The notes under the pieces are model-generated. The model was not told the origin of the DNA and searched no databases. It saw only the letters and a program-made list of their open reading frames with translations. The translations under genes and the position numbers were made by a program. Positions 44,743-52,927 of a DNA stretch of 64,000 nucleotides are shown here, one piece after another (position 1 is the stretch's first letter; each line of letters starts with the position of its first letter). Source of the DNA: Mycolicibacter sinensis (GTDB taxonomy: Bacteria; Actinomycetota; Actinomycetes; Mycobacteriales; Mycobacteriaceae); assembly GCF_001667375.1 (NCBI RefSeq), contig NZ_LZIN01000038.1:124001-188000 (forward strand), written 5' to 3'.

Positions 44743-45837
44743 ATGGAATCCTTCGTTCACCTGCGCAAAGGCACCACGCCCCGGCGCCTGCACGCCGATC
44801 TGAACGGCCTCAAAGACGACGAACTGGGCCGCGGCGGGTTCACCGGCCGCACCGCCAACATGTACCGGCGCCACGACCCGACCGCCTACCGCGCCGAAGG
44901 CCCGCTACGGCCCGTCGACGTGCTGGCCAGCCAGCTCGAACCGACGGACGCCACCGATCCCGCCGGCGGGCCGCTGCGGCTGTTCGACAATGCCGACTGC
45001 TGCATCTCGCTGTCCCGGCGCTCGGCGGAGATGCCGTTTCACGTCCGCTACGTCGACGGCGACCTGCTGTGCTTCGTCCACACCGGTTCCGGGCGACTGG
45101 AGACCGAGTTCGGTCCGCTGGACTACCGCGAAGGCGACTGGGTCTACCTGCCCAAGGCGACCACCTGGCGACAAGTGCCCGCCGCCGAAACGATGCTGCT
45201 GCTGATTCAGGCCACCGACGAATTCCGGGTCCCGCCGCCGGGACCGCTGGGCCGGCACTTTCCATTCGACCCGTCGCAGGCAGTCATCCCCGAACCGACA
45301 CCCCTCGAGGACGACGGACGCGACAGCTACGAGGTCCGGTTGATCCATGAGGGCGGCCCGACGACGCTTCACTACCAACACAATCCGATCGATGTGGAGG
45401 GCTGGCGCGGCGACAACTTCGCGTTCACCTTCAACATCGCCGACTACCACGTGATCACCTCCGACAGCGTGCACCTGCCCCCGACGGTGCACCTGTTCAT
45501 GCAGGCCACCGGGGTGTACGTGATGAACTTCCTGCCCAAGCCCGCCGAAGGAGTGCCGGGAACCGAGCGCACCCCCTGGTATCACCGCAACGTCGACTAC
45601 GACGAGATCGCGTTCTTCCACGGCGGATCGCTCTACGGGATTCCGATGCCGCCGGGCCTGATCAGCCATGCACCGCAAGGCGTGCATCACGGCGCGCCGG
45701 AGAAGGCCCGCGAACGCGCCCGCCGCAAGTTCGACGACTACCAGCGCGTCGACTGGCAGGTGATCGCCATCGACACCCGCCGTCGGCTCACCCCGTCACC
45801 GGAAGTTCTCGCCCACGACCTAGGACAGCACGCATGA
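44743..45837 (+). CDS. homogentisate 1,2-dioxygenase-like cupin dioxygenase
   Basis: A 364-residue double-cupin protein of the homogentisate dioxygenase family, shorter than the usual 430-440. The iron-site region is kept: PWYHRNVDYDEIAFF gives His281 and Glu288 in the PWYHRNxxxE context of HGO, and SHAPQGVHHG supplies His309, His315 and His316. FMQATGVYVMNFLPKPAEG precedes it. No other tyrosine-degradation genes (fumarylacetoacetase, maleylacetoacetate isomerase, HPPD) are adjacent, so a different ring-cleavage or C-C cleavage substrate is likely. The ATG at 44743 is chosen from homology. The stop overlaps the next start (ATGA). Confidence 0.78.
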   Translation: MESFVHLRKGTTPRRLHADLNGLKDDELGRGGFTGRTANMYRRHDPTAYRAEGPLRPVDVLASQLEPTDATDPAGGPLRLFDNADCCISLSRRSAEMPFHVRYVDGDLLCFVHTGSGRLETEFGPLDYREGDWVYLPKATTWRQVPAAETMLLLIQATDEFRVPPPGPLGRHFPFDPSQAVIPEPTPLEDDGRDSYEVRLIHEGGPTTLHYQHNPIDVEGWRGDNFAFTFNIADYHVITSDSVHLPPTVHLFMQATGVYVMNFLPKPAEGVPGTERTPWYHRNVDYDEIAFFHGGSLYGIPMPPGLISHAPQGVHHGAPEKARERARRKFDDYQRVDWQVIAIDTRRRLTPSPEVLAHDLGQHA

Positions 45838-47018
45838 GCACCAAGCACGACTACGAACGCATCCCGTATCTGATTGCCTACCAGAACAATTCCGGTGTCC
45901 GAGACGTCTACGGCGGCGTCGCCGAGCTGGTGGTGCTGGAAAGCTACCTGCTGCGGCCGAAAAACAACCCGAGCGACACCGTGCTGGTGTTCATGCACCC
46001 GATCGGCGGCGGCGCCTACCTGCCGATGGTCAACGCGCTCGCCCGCGCCGGCCACCATGTCATCTACTGCAATAGCCGATTCCGCGGCACGGACTCCGCA
46101 CTGCTGATGGAGAAGGTGGTCGAAGACCTCGGGGAATGCCTCAAAGACGCCAAGAATCGGCTCGGCTATTCCAAGGTGGTGTTGGCAGGCTGGAGCGGCG
46201 GCGGCTCGCTGTCGCTGTTCTACCAGCAGCAGGCGCAGCATCCGACGGTGACGGCCAGCCCGTCCGGCGATGGCCCCGACCTGACCAAGCTCGGGTTGAT
46301 CCCCGCCGACGGCGTCATGCTGTTGGCCGCGCACATCAGTCGGCACGGCACCATGACCGAATGGCTGGACGCCTCGATCCTCGACGAATCCGATCCGACC
46401 AGGCGGGACCCGGAGCTGGATCTCTACAACCCCGATAACCCCAACCAACCCCCGTACACCGAAGAATTCCTGGACCGCTACCGCCAGGCCCAGATCGAGC
46501 GGAACCGCCGGATCACCGCCTGGGTCAAGGCGAAGCTGGCCGAACTTCAAAGCAGCGGCCGCCCCGATGACGAGTTCGCGTTCGTGGTGCACGGCACCAT
46601 GGCCGACCCGCGCTGGCTGGATCCGGCGGTGGACCCCAACGACCGCACCCCCGGCAGCTGCTATCTGGGCGATCCGCAGGTGGTGAACATGAGCCCGGTC
46701 GGTCTGGCGCGGTTCTGCACGCTGCGCAGCTGGCTGTCGCAGTGGAGCTACGACGACGCCAACGGCGACGGAGTCGACTGCGGCAACGACATCGCGGTTC
46801 CCGCCCTGGTGATCGGCAACATGGCCGATGACGCCTGCACGCCCAGCCACACCCGTCGGCTCTTCGAGGCGATCGGACACCCCGACAAGGAGATGCACGA
46901 AATCGCCGGCGCCAACCACTATTACGCCGGCCCGGATCAGCGCGGTGCGCTGCGCCAGGCCGTCGACATCGTCACCGATTGGCTGGAACGGCATGAGTTC
47001 GTAGGCTCGTCGGTATGA
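45834..47018 (+). CDS. alpha/beta-hydrolase
   Basis: A 394-residue alpha/beta-hydrolase-fold enzyme. The nucleophile elbow is GWSGGGS (VVLAGWSGGGSLSLF), the oxyanion segment is FMHPIGGGAYLP, and the late AGANHYYAG carries the catalytic His; an acid is probably the Asp in IGNMADDACTP. The long middle insert (about residues 150-300) forms a lid. Such enzymes in catabolic clusters often cleave the diketone or ester made by a ring-cleaving dioxygenase, which suits its 4-base overlap with the dioxygenase gene. The real substrate is not deducible. Confidence 0.82.
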   Translation: MSTKHDYERIPYLIAYQNNSGVRDVYGGVAELVVLESYLLRPKNNPSDTVLVFMHPIGGGAYLPMVNALARAGHHVIYCNSRFRGTDSALLMEKVVEDLGECLKDAKNRLGYSKVVLAGWSGGGSLSLFYQQQAQHPTVTASPSGDGPDLTKLGLIPADGVMLLAAHISRHGTMTEWLDASILDESDPTRRDPELDLYNPDNPNQPPYTEEFLDRYRQAQIERNRRITAWVKAKLAELQSSGRPDDEFAFVVHGTMADPRWLDPAVDPNDRTPGSCYLGDPQVVNMSPVGLARFCTLRSWLSQWSYDDANGDGVDCGNDIAVPALVIGNMADDACTPSHTRRLFEAIGHPDKEMHEIAGANHYYAGPDQRGALRQAVDIVTDWLERHEFVGSSV

Positions 47019-48223
47019 CTCCAACGACCGGTGCGCTGGACGGCATCCGCGTCATCGAGCTCGGCACGCTGATCTCCGGGCCGTTCGGCGGGCGCCTGCT
47101 CGGTGACCTGGGCGCCGAGGTCATCAAGATCGAGCTGCCCGGCAAGCCCGATCCGCTGCGCACCTGGGGGCAGGCCGAGGTCGACGGCCACCACTTCTTC
47201 TGGACCGTGCATGCCCGCAACAAGAAGGCCGTCACGCTGGACCTGCGCGCCGACCGCGGGCGCGAGCTGTTCCTGCAGCTGATCGAGAACGCCGACATCG
47301 TCGTGGAGAATTTCCGCCCAGGCACGCTGGAGCGCTGGGGACTGGGTTACGACGTGCTGCGCGAGCACAACCGCGGCATCATCCTGGTGCGGGTCTCCGG
47401 CTACGGCCAGACCGGCCCGGACGCCCACAAGGCCGGCTACGCCTCGGTCGCCGAGGCGGCCAGCGGGCTGCGGCACATGAACGGCTTCCCGGGCGGCCCA
47501 CCACCACGGCTGGCGCTCTCGCTGGGCGACAGTTTGGCCGGCATGTTCGCCGCGCAGGGCGCGCTCGCCGCGCTGTACCGGCGCACCGTCACCGGCCAGG
47601 GCCAGGTCGTCGACGTCGCACTGACCGAAGCCTGTTTAGCCATCCAGGAATCCACCATCCCCGACTATGACGTCGGCGGTGTGGTGCGCGGGCCTTCCGG
47701 AACCCGCCTGGAAGGCATCGCGCCGTCGAACATCTACCAGGCGAGCGACGGCAGCTGGGTGGTGATCGCCGCCAACCAGGACAGCGTGTTCGCCCGGCTG
47801 TGCCAGGCCATGGACCAGCCCGGGCTGGCGACGGACCCGCGGTTCGCCGGCCATGTGGCGCGCGGGCGCAACCAGGACGAACTGGACGCGATCATCGGCG
47901 AATGGGCCGCGCAGCGTAAGCCCGAGGACATCATCGCCACGCTGAGTGACGCCGGGGTGATCTCCGGACCGATCAACACGGTCGCCGAGGTGGTCAACGA
48001 CCCACAGCTGCGGGCCCGCGGCATGCTCGCCGAGCACTGGGACGAAGGGGCCGAACGCACGGTGCTGGGCCCCGGGATCATCCCGGTGCTCTCCGAGAGC
48101 CCGGGAACAATCCGCAACGCCGGCTCGGCCCGGCCCGGCCAACACAACGCCGAGGTCTACACCGGACTGCTCGGCAAGACAACGGCAGAACTGGCCGACC
48201 TGCGCGCCGAGGGGGTGCTGTGA
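47015..48223 (+). CDS. CaiB/BaiF-type (family III) CoA-transferase
   Basis: A 402-residue family III CoA transferase that moves CoA between carboxylic acids. The N-terminus RVIELGTLISGPFGGRLLGD and the aspartate nucleophile in ALSLGDSLAGMF are typical, as are VRVSGYGQTGP and DVALTEACLA. It starts with an ATG overlapping the hydrolase stop. It would activate an acid released by the preceding steps to a CoA ester for the downstream lyase or dehydrogenase. The exact donor and acceptor are unknown. Confidence 0.9.
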   Translation: MTPTTGALDGIRVIELGTLISGPFGGRLLGDLGAEVIKIELPGKPDPLRTWGQAEVDGHHFFWTVHARNKKAVTLDLRADRGRELFLQLIENADIVVENFRPGTLERWGLGYDVLREHNRGIILVRVSGYGQTGPDAHKAGYASVAEAASGLRHMNGFPGGPPPRLALSLGDSLAGMFAAQGALAALYRRTVTGQGQVVDVALTEACLAIQESTIPDYDVGGVVRGPSGTRLEGIAPSNIYQASDGSWVVIAANQDSVFARLCQAMDQPGLATDPRFAGHVARGRNQDELDAIIGEWAAQRKPEDIIATLSDAGVISGPINTVAEVVNDPQLRARGMLAEHWDEGAERTVLGPGIIPVLSESPGTIRNAGSARPGQHNAEVYTGLLGKTTAELADLRAEGVL

Positions 48224-49119
48224 TTCCCAGCGAAGTCTCGATCCGCGAGGTGGCATTGCGCGACGGGCTGCAGATCGAGCAGCCGATCCCGTTGCGCGCC
48301 AAACTCGAATTGCTGGACGCGATCGCCGCCACCGGAGTACGCGAAGTCGAGGTGACCTCGTTCGTCTCCCCCACCAAAGTTCCCGCACTGGCCGATGCCG
48401 CCGAACTCGCCGCCGAGCTGTGGCGCTACCCCGGCCTGGAGTTCTCCGCGCTGGTCGCCAGCCCCGGTGGCGCCGCCCGGGCGGTGGCCGCGGGCCTGAC
48501 CTCCCTCGAATACGTGGTGTGCGCCTCGGATTCGTTCAGCTCGGCCAACGTCGGCCGGCCGACCGCGGAAGCGGTTGCGGCGATCCCCGACATCGCCGGC
48601 ATCGCACACGATGCCGGTGGCTCCGTCGAGGTCATCATCGCCACCGCGTGGGACTGCCCGTTCGACGGCCCGACACCACCCGGGCGCGTCACCGAGATCG
48701 CCGAATCGGCCAGCGGTTTCGGAGTGGACCGGCTGGCGATCGCCGACACCATCGGCACCACCACTCCCCGGCGGGTCACCGATCTGATCGCGGCCGTGCG
48801 CCCCATCATCGGCGACATGGCCCTGGGGGCACACTTCCATAACACCCGCGGCGCCGGGCTGGCCTGCGCCTACGCCGCCGTCAGCTCTGGTGTGACCCGC
48901 CTGGACGCCTCCGCCGGCGGCCTGGGCGGTTGTCCGTTCGCTCCCGGTGCCACCGGCAACATCGCCACCGAGGATCTCGTTTATCTGCTGGGCGACTGCG
49001 GTATCGACACCGGCATCGACCTGCAGGCCGCCATCGCCGCGGCCGGCGTGGCCAGTTCGGTCGTCGGACACGGGTTGCCCAGCGCGCTGCTGGCCGCCGG
49101 TGACCGGAAACGGGACTGA
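48220..49119 (+). CDS. hydroxymethylglutaryl-CoA lyase-like enzyme
   Basis: A 299-residue DRE-TIM metallolyase. The REVALRDGLQIEQ start carries the Arg-Asp pair, ALGAHFHNTRGAGLACAYAA provides the metal-binding His-x-His, and GGLGGCPFAPGATGNIATED carries the catalytic cysteine and the final Asn of HMG-CoA lyases. It would cleave HMG-CoA or a related 3-hydroxy-3-methyl diacid CoA to acetyl-CoA and an oxo acid. The GTG at 48220 overlaps the CoA-transferase stop (GTGA). Together they look like the terminal steps of a pathway yielding a branched hydroxy-diacid CoA. Confidence 0.9.
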   Translation: MIPSEVSIREVALRDGLQIEQPIPLRAKLELLDAIAATGVREVEVTSFVSPTKVPALADAAELAAELWRYPGLEFSALVASPGGAARAVAAGLTSLEYVVCASDSFSSANVGRPTAEAVAAIPDIAGIAHDAGGSVEVIIATAWDCPFDGPTPPGRVTEIAESASGFGVDRLAIADTIGTTTPRRVTDLIAAVRPIIGDMALGAHFHNTRGAGLACAYAAVSSGVTRLDASAGGLGGCPFAPGATGNIATEDLVYLLGDCGIDTGIDLQAAIAAAGVASSVVGHGLPSALLAAGDRKRD

Positions 49120-49127
49120 ACGCCACG

Positions 49128-49742
49128 ATGTCCAGCCCGCGTGAGCTCAGCTCGAAAGGCCGCCAGACGCGCCAGGCTATCGAGCAAGCCGCCCGAGATC
49201 TGTTCGCCGAGCGCGGCTTCCACGGCACCACGCTGGCCGACATCACCTCGGCAGCCGGCAAGTCCCCGGCAGTGCTGTACCGCTATTTCCAGGACAAAGA
49301 GGATCTGCTGGCAGCGCTGGCGGAGTCGTTTCTGTCCGACGTGGTCGAGCCATCTGGGCTGAAGATGCGGCTGCCGGACTCACCGCAGGACAGCGAGTTC
49401 TTCACCTCGGTGGTGAGCGCCTACTGGAGCATGTTCAAGCAGAACATCGGCGTGATGATCGCCGTGGCACAGCTTGCAGCCACCAAGCAGCGATTCGCCG
49501 CGCTGCAGAACGAGTTCCGCCGGTTCGGCATGGAGATCGTCGCGGCCTCGGTTCGGCGCGCCCAGCAACAGGGCCACGGCGTCGGTCTGAACCCCGACCA
49601 CATCGCGGCGGCGATCGCGCTGCTGTTCGAGAACTTCACCGTCGTCTTCGTCGGTCCGTCCGGGCCGGGGTGGCGAATCAGCGACAGCGACGCCATCGCA
49701 ACGCTGTCGACGATCTGGCGGAAGACCCTGTACGGCTGCTGA
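49128..49742 (+). CDS. TetR-family transcriptional regulator
   Basis: A 204-residue TetR protein. The helix-turn-helix is TTLADITSAAGKSPAVLYRY (about residues 34-53), then FQDKEDLLAALAE. The C-terminal domain is helical, with WSMFKQNIGVMIAVAQLAAT. It lies 8 bases after the lyase gene and 20 bases before the acyl-CoA dehydrogenase gene in the same direction, so it is produced with the enzymes and could be the ligand sensor for the AGTAA/TTACT repeat at 44696-44717. Confidence 0.9.
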   Translation: MSSPRELSSKGRQTRQAIEQAARDLFAERGFHGTTLADITSAAGKSPAVLYRYFQDKEDLLAALAESFLSDVVEPSGLKMRLPDSPQDSEFFTSVVSAYWSMFKQNIGVMIAVAQLAATKQRFAALQNEFRRFGMEIVAASVRRAQQQGHGVGLNPDHIAAAIALLFENFTVVFVGPSGPGWRISDSDAIATLSTIWRKTLYGC

Positions 49743-49762
49743 CCACCGACAAAGGACGTGCC

Positions 49763-51004
49763 ATGGATTTCACACTGCCCGATCATCTTCCGGCGCTACT
49801 GGCCGAGATGGATGACTTCATCGAGCGCGAGATCGCCCCGCTGCAGGCCGAGAACATGCAGTACTTCGACCACCGCCGGGAGTTCGCCCGCACCGACGTG
49901 GCCAACGGCGGTATCCCGAACCGGGACTGGGAGGAACTGCTGGCCGAGATGCGCCGGCGGGCCGACGCCGCGGGCTGGCTGCGCTACGGCTTGCCGTCGT
50001 CGCTGGGCGGCCGGGACGGAACCAACGTCGACATGGCGGTGATCCGGGAACATCTGGCCCACAAGGGACTCGGCCTGCACAACGACCTGCAGGACGAGTC
50101 GTCGATCGTCGGGAACTTTCCCCAGGTGATCATGATGGAGCGGTTCGGCACCGACGAGCAGCGCCGGGAATGGTCGCAAGCCCTCATCACCGGTGAACGG
50201 TCGATGGCGTTCGGGCTGACCGAACCGGCCCACGGGTCGGATGCCACCTGGATGGAAACCCGTGCCGAGCCCGCCAACGACGGCTGGGTGATCAACGGCG
50301 CCAAGCGATTCAACACCGGAGTGCACCGGGCCACCCACGACCTGGTCTTCGCCCGCACATCCGGTGACTCCGGCTCGGCGCGCGGCATCACCGCGTTCCT
50401 GGTGCCCACCGACACACCGGGCTTCCGTGTGCCGTTCTACTGGTGGACGTTCAACATGCCCACCGACCACGGCGAGGTCGAGCTCGCCGACGTTAAGGTA
50501 CCGGCCGAGGCGGTGCTCGGCGAGGTGGATCGCGGGCTGGAAGTAGCCCAGACGTTCCTGCACGAGAACCGGATCCGCCAGGCCGCGTCCAGCCTGGGTG
50601 CTGCCCAGTACTGCATCGACCGGGCCGCCGAGTACGCCACTCAACGGGTGGTGTTCGGCAAGCCTCTATCGGTCAACCAGGCCGTGCAATGGCCGTTGGC
50701 AGAGCTGGCCACCGAAGCCCAGATGGTGCGGCTGCTGGTGTACTACGCGGCCTGGCATCTGGACCGCGACCACCACCTGGAGGTCTCCGACAAGGTGTCG
50801 ATGGCCAACTATCGCGCCAACCGACTGGTGTGCGACGCCGCCGACCAGGCCATCCAGACCTTCGGCGGGATTGGCTACACCCGCCACGAACCGTTCGAGC
50901 ACATTTACCGGCATCACCGCCGCTACCGGATCACCGAGGGCTCCGAGGAGATTCAGATCCGCCGCGTCGCGCAGCGACTGTTCGGATTCGACCGCCGGCG
51001 ATGA
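49763..51004 (+). CDS. acyl-CoA dehydrogenase (ACAD10/11-like grouping)
   Basis: A 413-residue ACAD. Landmarks: GLTEPAHGSDATWMETRA, VINGAKRFNTGVHR, YWWTFNMPTDHGEVELADVK, FGGIGYTRHEPFEHIYRHHR and EGSEEIQIRRVAQRLFGF. The start is the ATG at 49763, with AAAGGA upstream. The usual C-terminal EGTxEIQ reads EGSEEIQ. The next protein gene is an APH-type kinase; fused ACAD-APH proteins (ACAD10/ACAD11 in animals) and separate bacterial pairs process 4-hydroxyacyl-CoAs through a phosphorylated intermediate, so this one may catalyse the dephosphorylation/isomerisation step. That role is inference. Confidence 0.88.
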   Translation: MDFTLPDHLPALLAEMDDFIEREIAPLQAENMQYFDHRREFARTDVANGGIPNRDWEELLAEMRRRADAAGWLRYGLPSSLGGRDGTNVDMAVIREHLAHKGLGLHNDLQDESSIVGNFPQVIMMERFGTDEQRREWSQALITGERSMAFGLTEPAHGSDATWMETRAEPANDGWVINGAKRFNTGVHRATHDLVFARTSGDSGSARGITAFLVPTDTPGFRVPFYWWTFNMPTDHGEVELADVKVPAEAVLGEVDRGLEVAQTFLHENRIRQAASSLGAAQYCIDRAAEYATQRVVFGKPLSVNQAVQWPLAELATEAQMVRLLVYYAAWHLDRDHHLEVSDKVSMANYRANRLVCDAADQAIQTFGGIGYTRHEPFEHIYRHHRRYRITEGSEEIQIRRVAQRLFGFDRRR

Positions 51005-51018
51005 GTTTTCTTCCCCGT

Positions 51019-51075
51019 CGAGTGTGCGGTTTGGTACAAAACACCCGGCGTGTCGCGTACCAAACCGCACGCTCG
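51019..51075. repeat. 19-bp-arm palindromic element between the ACAD and APH genes
   Basis: CGAGTGTGCGGTTTGGTAC (51019-51037) pairs with GTACCAAACCGCACGCTCG (51057-51075), with one G-T pair; the loop contains a small ACAC/GTGT stem. The GCGGTTTGGTAC arm with a CGAG edge resembles a dispersed mycobacterial intergenic palindrome (from memory). It lies 14 bases past the ACAD stop and could attenuate readthrough into the APH gene or protect the mRNA end. Confidence 0.7.
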
Positions 51076-51101
51076 CCGCATGAGGCGAACAGGAGGCACT
51101 G

Positions 51102-52073
51102 GTGAACTCCGACCAGCTGGCCGACCGGCTTTCGCAGGTGCTGGCGCCGGTGTTGGGTCCGGTCACCGTCGAGGCGCTGCGCGCCCTGACCGGCGGGGCC
51201 AGTAGAACCACCTGGGCATTCGACGCGATCGGGGACTCCGGGCGACGAGCGTTGATCCTGCGCACCGGCCCGCCCGATGAGAGCAACGCCAGCATGGAGT
51301 TGGAAGCACACGCCCAACGCGCCGCACGTCAAGCCGGTGCCCCGGTGCCGACCGTCCTGTTGGCAGACAATTCCACTGCGGCACTGGGTAATCCGTTTCT
51401 GATCTGCGATGCGGTCGCCGGCGAGACAGTGGTTCGGCGCATCGACCGCCAGCTCGAAGACACCGGACGCGAAGCCCTGCTGCAGCAGTGCGCGCAGGCG
51501 CTGGCCGCCATCCACCGCGCCGACCCCGCGGGGATCGCGCTGAGCGCCGAGGACCAGCTCGTTGCCTGCCGCAGCCAGCTCGACGCGATGCACGACACCA
51601 CCGCCCCCTTCGAGTGGGCGTTTCGCTGGCTGGAGTCCCACCGGCCGCCGGCCGCGCAGCCGCAGCTGGTGCACGGCGACTTCCGGATGGGCAACCTGAT
51701 CGTCGATGGCGCCGAGCTGGCGGCGGTGCTGGACTGGGAGCTGGTGCACCTCGGCGACGGCTGCGAGGACCTGGCCTGGTTCTGTTTGCGGGCCTGGCGG
51801 TTCGGTGCGCCGATCGACCGCGGCGCCGGCGGACTGGGGGCGATCGAGGCGTTCCTGACCGCCTATGAGCAGGCCGCCGGCATCCAGGTCGACCGCCGGC
51901 GGTTCGACTGGTGGCTGACGATGGGCACGCTGCGGTGGGGAATCATCTGCCGCTACCAGGCCGAACGCCATCTGAGCGGTCAGGCCCGCTCGGTGGAGCT
52001 GGCCACGATCGGGCGGCGGGTCTCCGAAACCGAATGGGACCTGCTGCGGCTGCTCGACGGAGTGAAGCCGTGA
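51102..52073 (+). CDS. APH-type phosphotransferase (ACAD10/11 kinase-like)
   Basis: A 323-residue aminoglycoside-phosphotransferase/choline-kinase fold protein. The catalytic loop is LVHGDFRMGNLIVD, and the metal-binding segment is AAVLDWELVHLGDGCEDLAW (the DWE form of the DxD motif). These features and the ALTGGASRTTWAF N-terminal loop are those of the ACAD10/11-associated kinase group. LvaA in Pseudomonas, which phosphorylates 4-hydroxyacyl-CoA, belongs to the same fold. Antibiotic resistance is unlikely from this context. The start is the GTG at 51102, after AGGAGG; the stop overlaps the next start (GTGA). Confidence 0.88.
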   Translation: MNSDQLADRLSQVLAPVLGPVTVEALRALTGGASRTTWAFDAIGDSGRRALILRTGPPDESNASMELEAHAQRAARQAGAPVPTVLLADNSTAALGNPFLICDAVAGETVVRRIDRQLEDTGREALLQQCAQALAAIHRADPAGIALSAEDQLVACRSQLDAMHDTTAPFEWAFRWLESHRPPAAQPQLVHGDFRMGNLIVDGAELAAVLDWELVHLGDGCEDLAWFCLRAWRFGAPIDRGAGGLGAIEAFLTAYEQAAGIQVDRRRFDWWLTMGTLRWGIICRYQAERHLSGQARSVELATIGRRVSETEWDLLRLLDGVKP

Positions 52074-52414
52074 CCGGCCGCCGGCCCACTGCCGCCGAGC
52101 TCGTCGCCGCGGTCGCCGAATTCCTCGACACGGCGTTTGTGGACCGCGAGGGCGGGCCCGGCACCGACGGCCAGGTCCGGTTCCACGCCCGGGTGGCCGC
52201 CAACGCGCTGCGGATCGTCGAACGGGAGTTAGGCGATACCTCCAGCAGCGCCGCGACCCAAGCGCTGGCCGACTTGGCTTTCGCCGACGAGGCCGCGCTG
52301 GCCGCCGCGATCCGCGCCGGTGAGTTCGACGAGCGACCCGATGCGCTCACCGCCTGTTTGTACGCGCTGGTACGGCACCGGCTGGCGATCGACCACCCCG
52401 GCTATGACGTGTAA
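52070..52414 (+). CDS. small conserved partner of the APH gene (DUF6285-like)
   Basis: A 114-residue acidic, helical protein: RRPTAAELVAAVAEFLDTAF near the start, FHARVAANALRIVERELGDT in the middle and LYALVRHRLAIDHPGYDV at the end. It resembles the small DUF6285-type proteins encoded next to APH/ACAD genes in many bacteria (from memory); its function is not established. The GTG at 52070 overlaps the kinase stop (GTGA), so the two are translated together, and a role as kinase partner or stabiliser is plausible. The 53 upstream codons of the open frame lie inside the kinase gene. Confidence 0.75.
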   Translation: MTGRRPTAAELVAAVAEFLDTAFVDREGGPGTDGQVRFHARVAANALRIVERELGDTSSSAATQALADLAFADEAALAAAIRAGEFDERPDALTACLYALVRHRLAIDHPGYDV

Positions 52415-52513
52415 CGAACCGCCCGTCGCTTAGAGTCACTGCGCGACAGTCACTTCGACGGCGCTCGGCCAAACCCGCTCTATCGCTGCAACGCGGGCAG
52501 TAGCATCTGCAGC

Positions 52514-52927
52514 GTGTCTGACTCCACACCTTCCTCCGAAGCACTGCGGATTCTGGTCTACAGTGACGACGCCGCGACCCGCGCCAGGGTCATGACCGCA
52601 TTGGGTAAGCAATTGCACCCGGATCTGCCGAAGTTGAGTTATGTCGAAGTCGCGACGGAACCGGTGGTGATCCGGCAGATGGATGCCGGGGGAATCGACC
52701 TCGCCATCCTGGACGGGGAGGCCACCCCGGCCGGCGGAATGGGCATCTGCAAACAGCTCAAAGACGAGATCGCGCCCTGCCCGCCGATCGTGGTTCTGAC
52801 CGGCCGCGCCGACGACGTCTGGCTGGCGAGATGGTCGCACGCCGACGCCGCGCTGGCACACCCGGTCGACCCCATGGCACTGAGCCGCGCGGTGCTGGGT
52901 CTGCTGCGCACGCCGACCGGGAGTTAG
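52514..52927 (+). CDS. orphan response-regulator receiver-domain protein (Rv3143-like)
   Basis: A 137-residue stand-alone receiver domain. ILVYSDDAATR supplies the acidic pair, DLAILDGEATPAGGMG the phosphoacceptor Asp at about residue 67, and VVLTGRADD the conserved Thr. The lysine normally found in the KP motif is replaced: ALAHPVDPMAL has His-Pro. No output domain or histidine kinase gene is near. It precedes nuoA, the place held by Rv3143 next to the nuo operon in M. tuberculosis. The GTG at 52514 lies 7 bases after TAGCAT, so the mRNA is probably leaderless. Confidence 0.87.
   Translation: MSDSTPSSEALRILVYSDDAATRARVMTALGKQLHPDLPKLSYVEVATEPVVIRQMDAGGIDLAILDGEATPAGGMGICKQLKDEIAPCPPIVVLTGRADDVWLARWSHADAALAHPVDPMALSRAVLGLLRTPTGS

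Noticed and set aside
45738..47024. 428-codon minus-strand frame opposite the alpha/beta hydrolase
   Set aside because: No homology; the plus strand carries the catalytic motifs and the operon overlaps.
51102..52073. Aminoglycoside resistance gene
   Set aside because: The APH fold is present, but the neighbouring ACAD gene and the sequence type point to acyl-CoA metabolism instead of drug modification.
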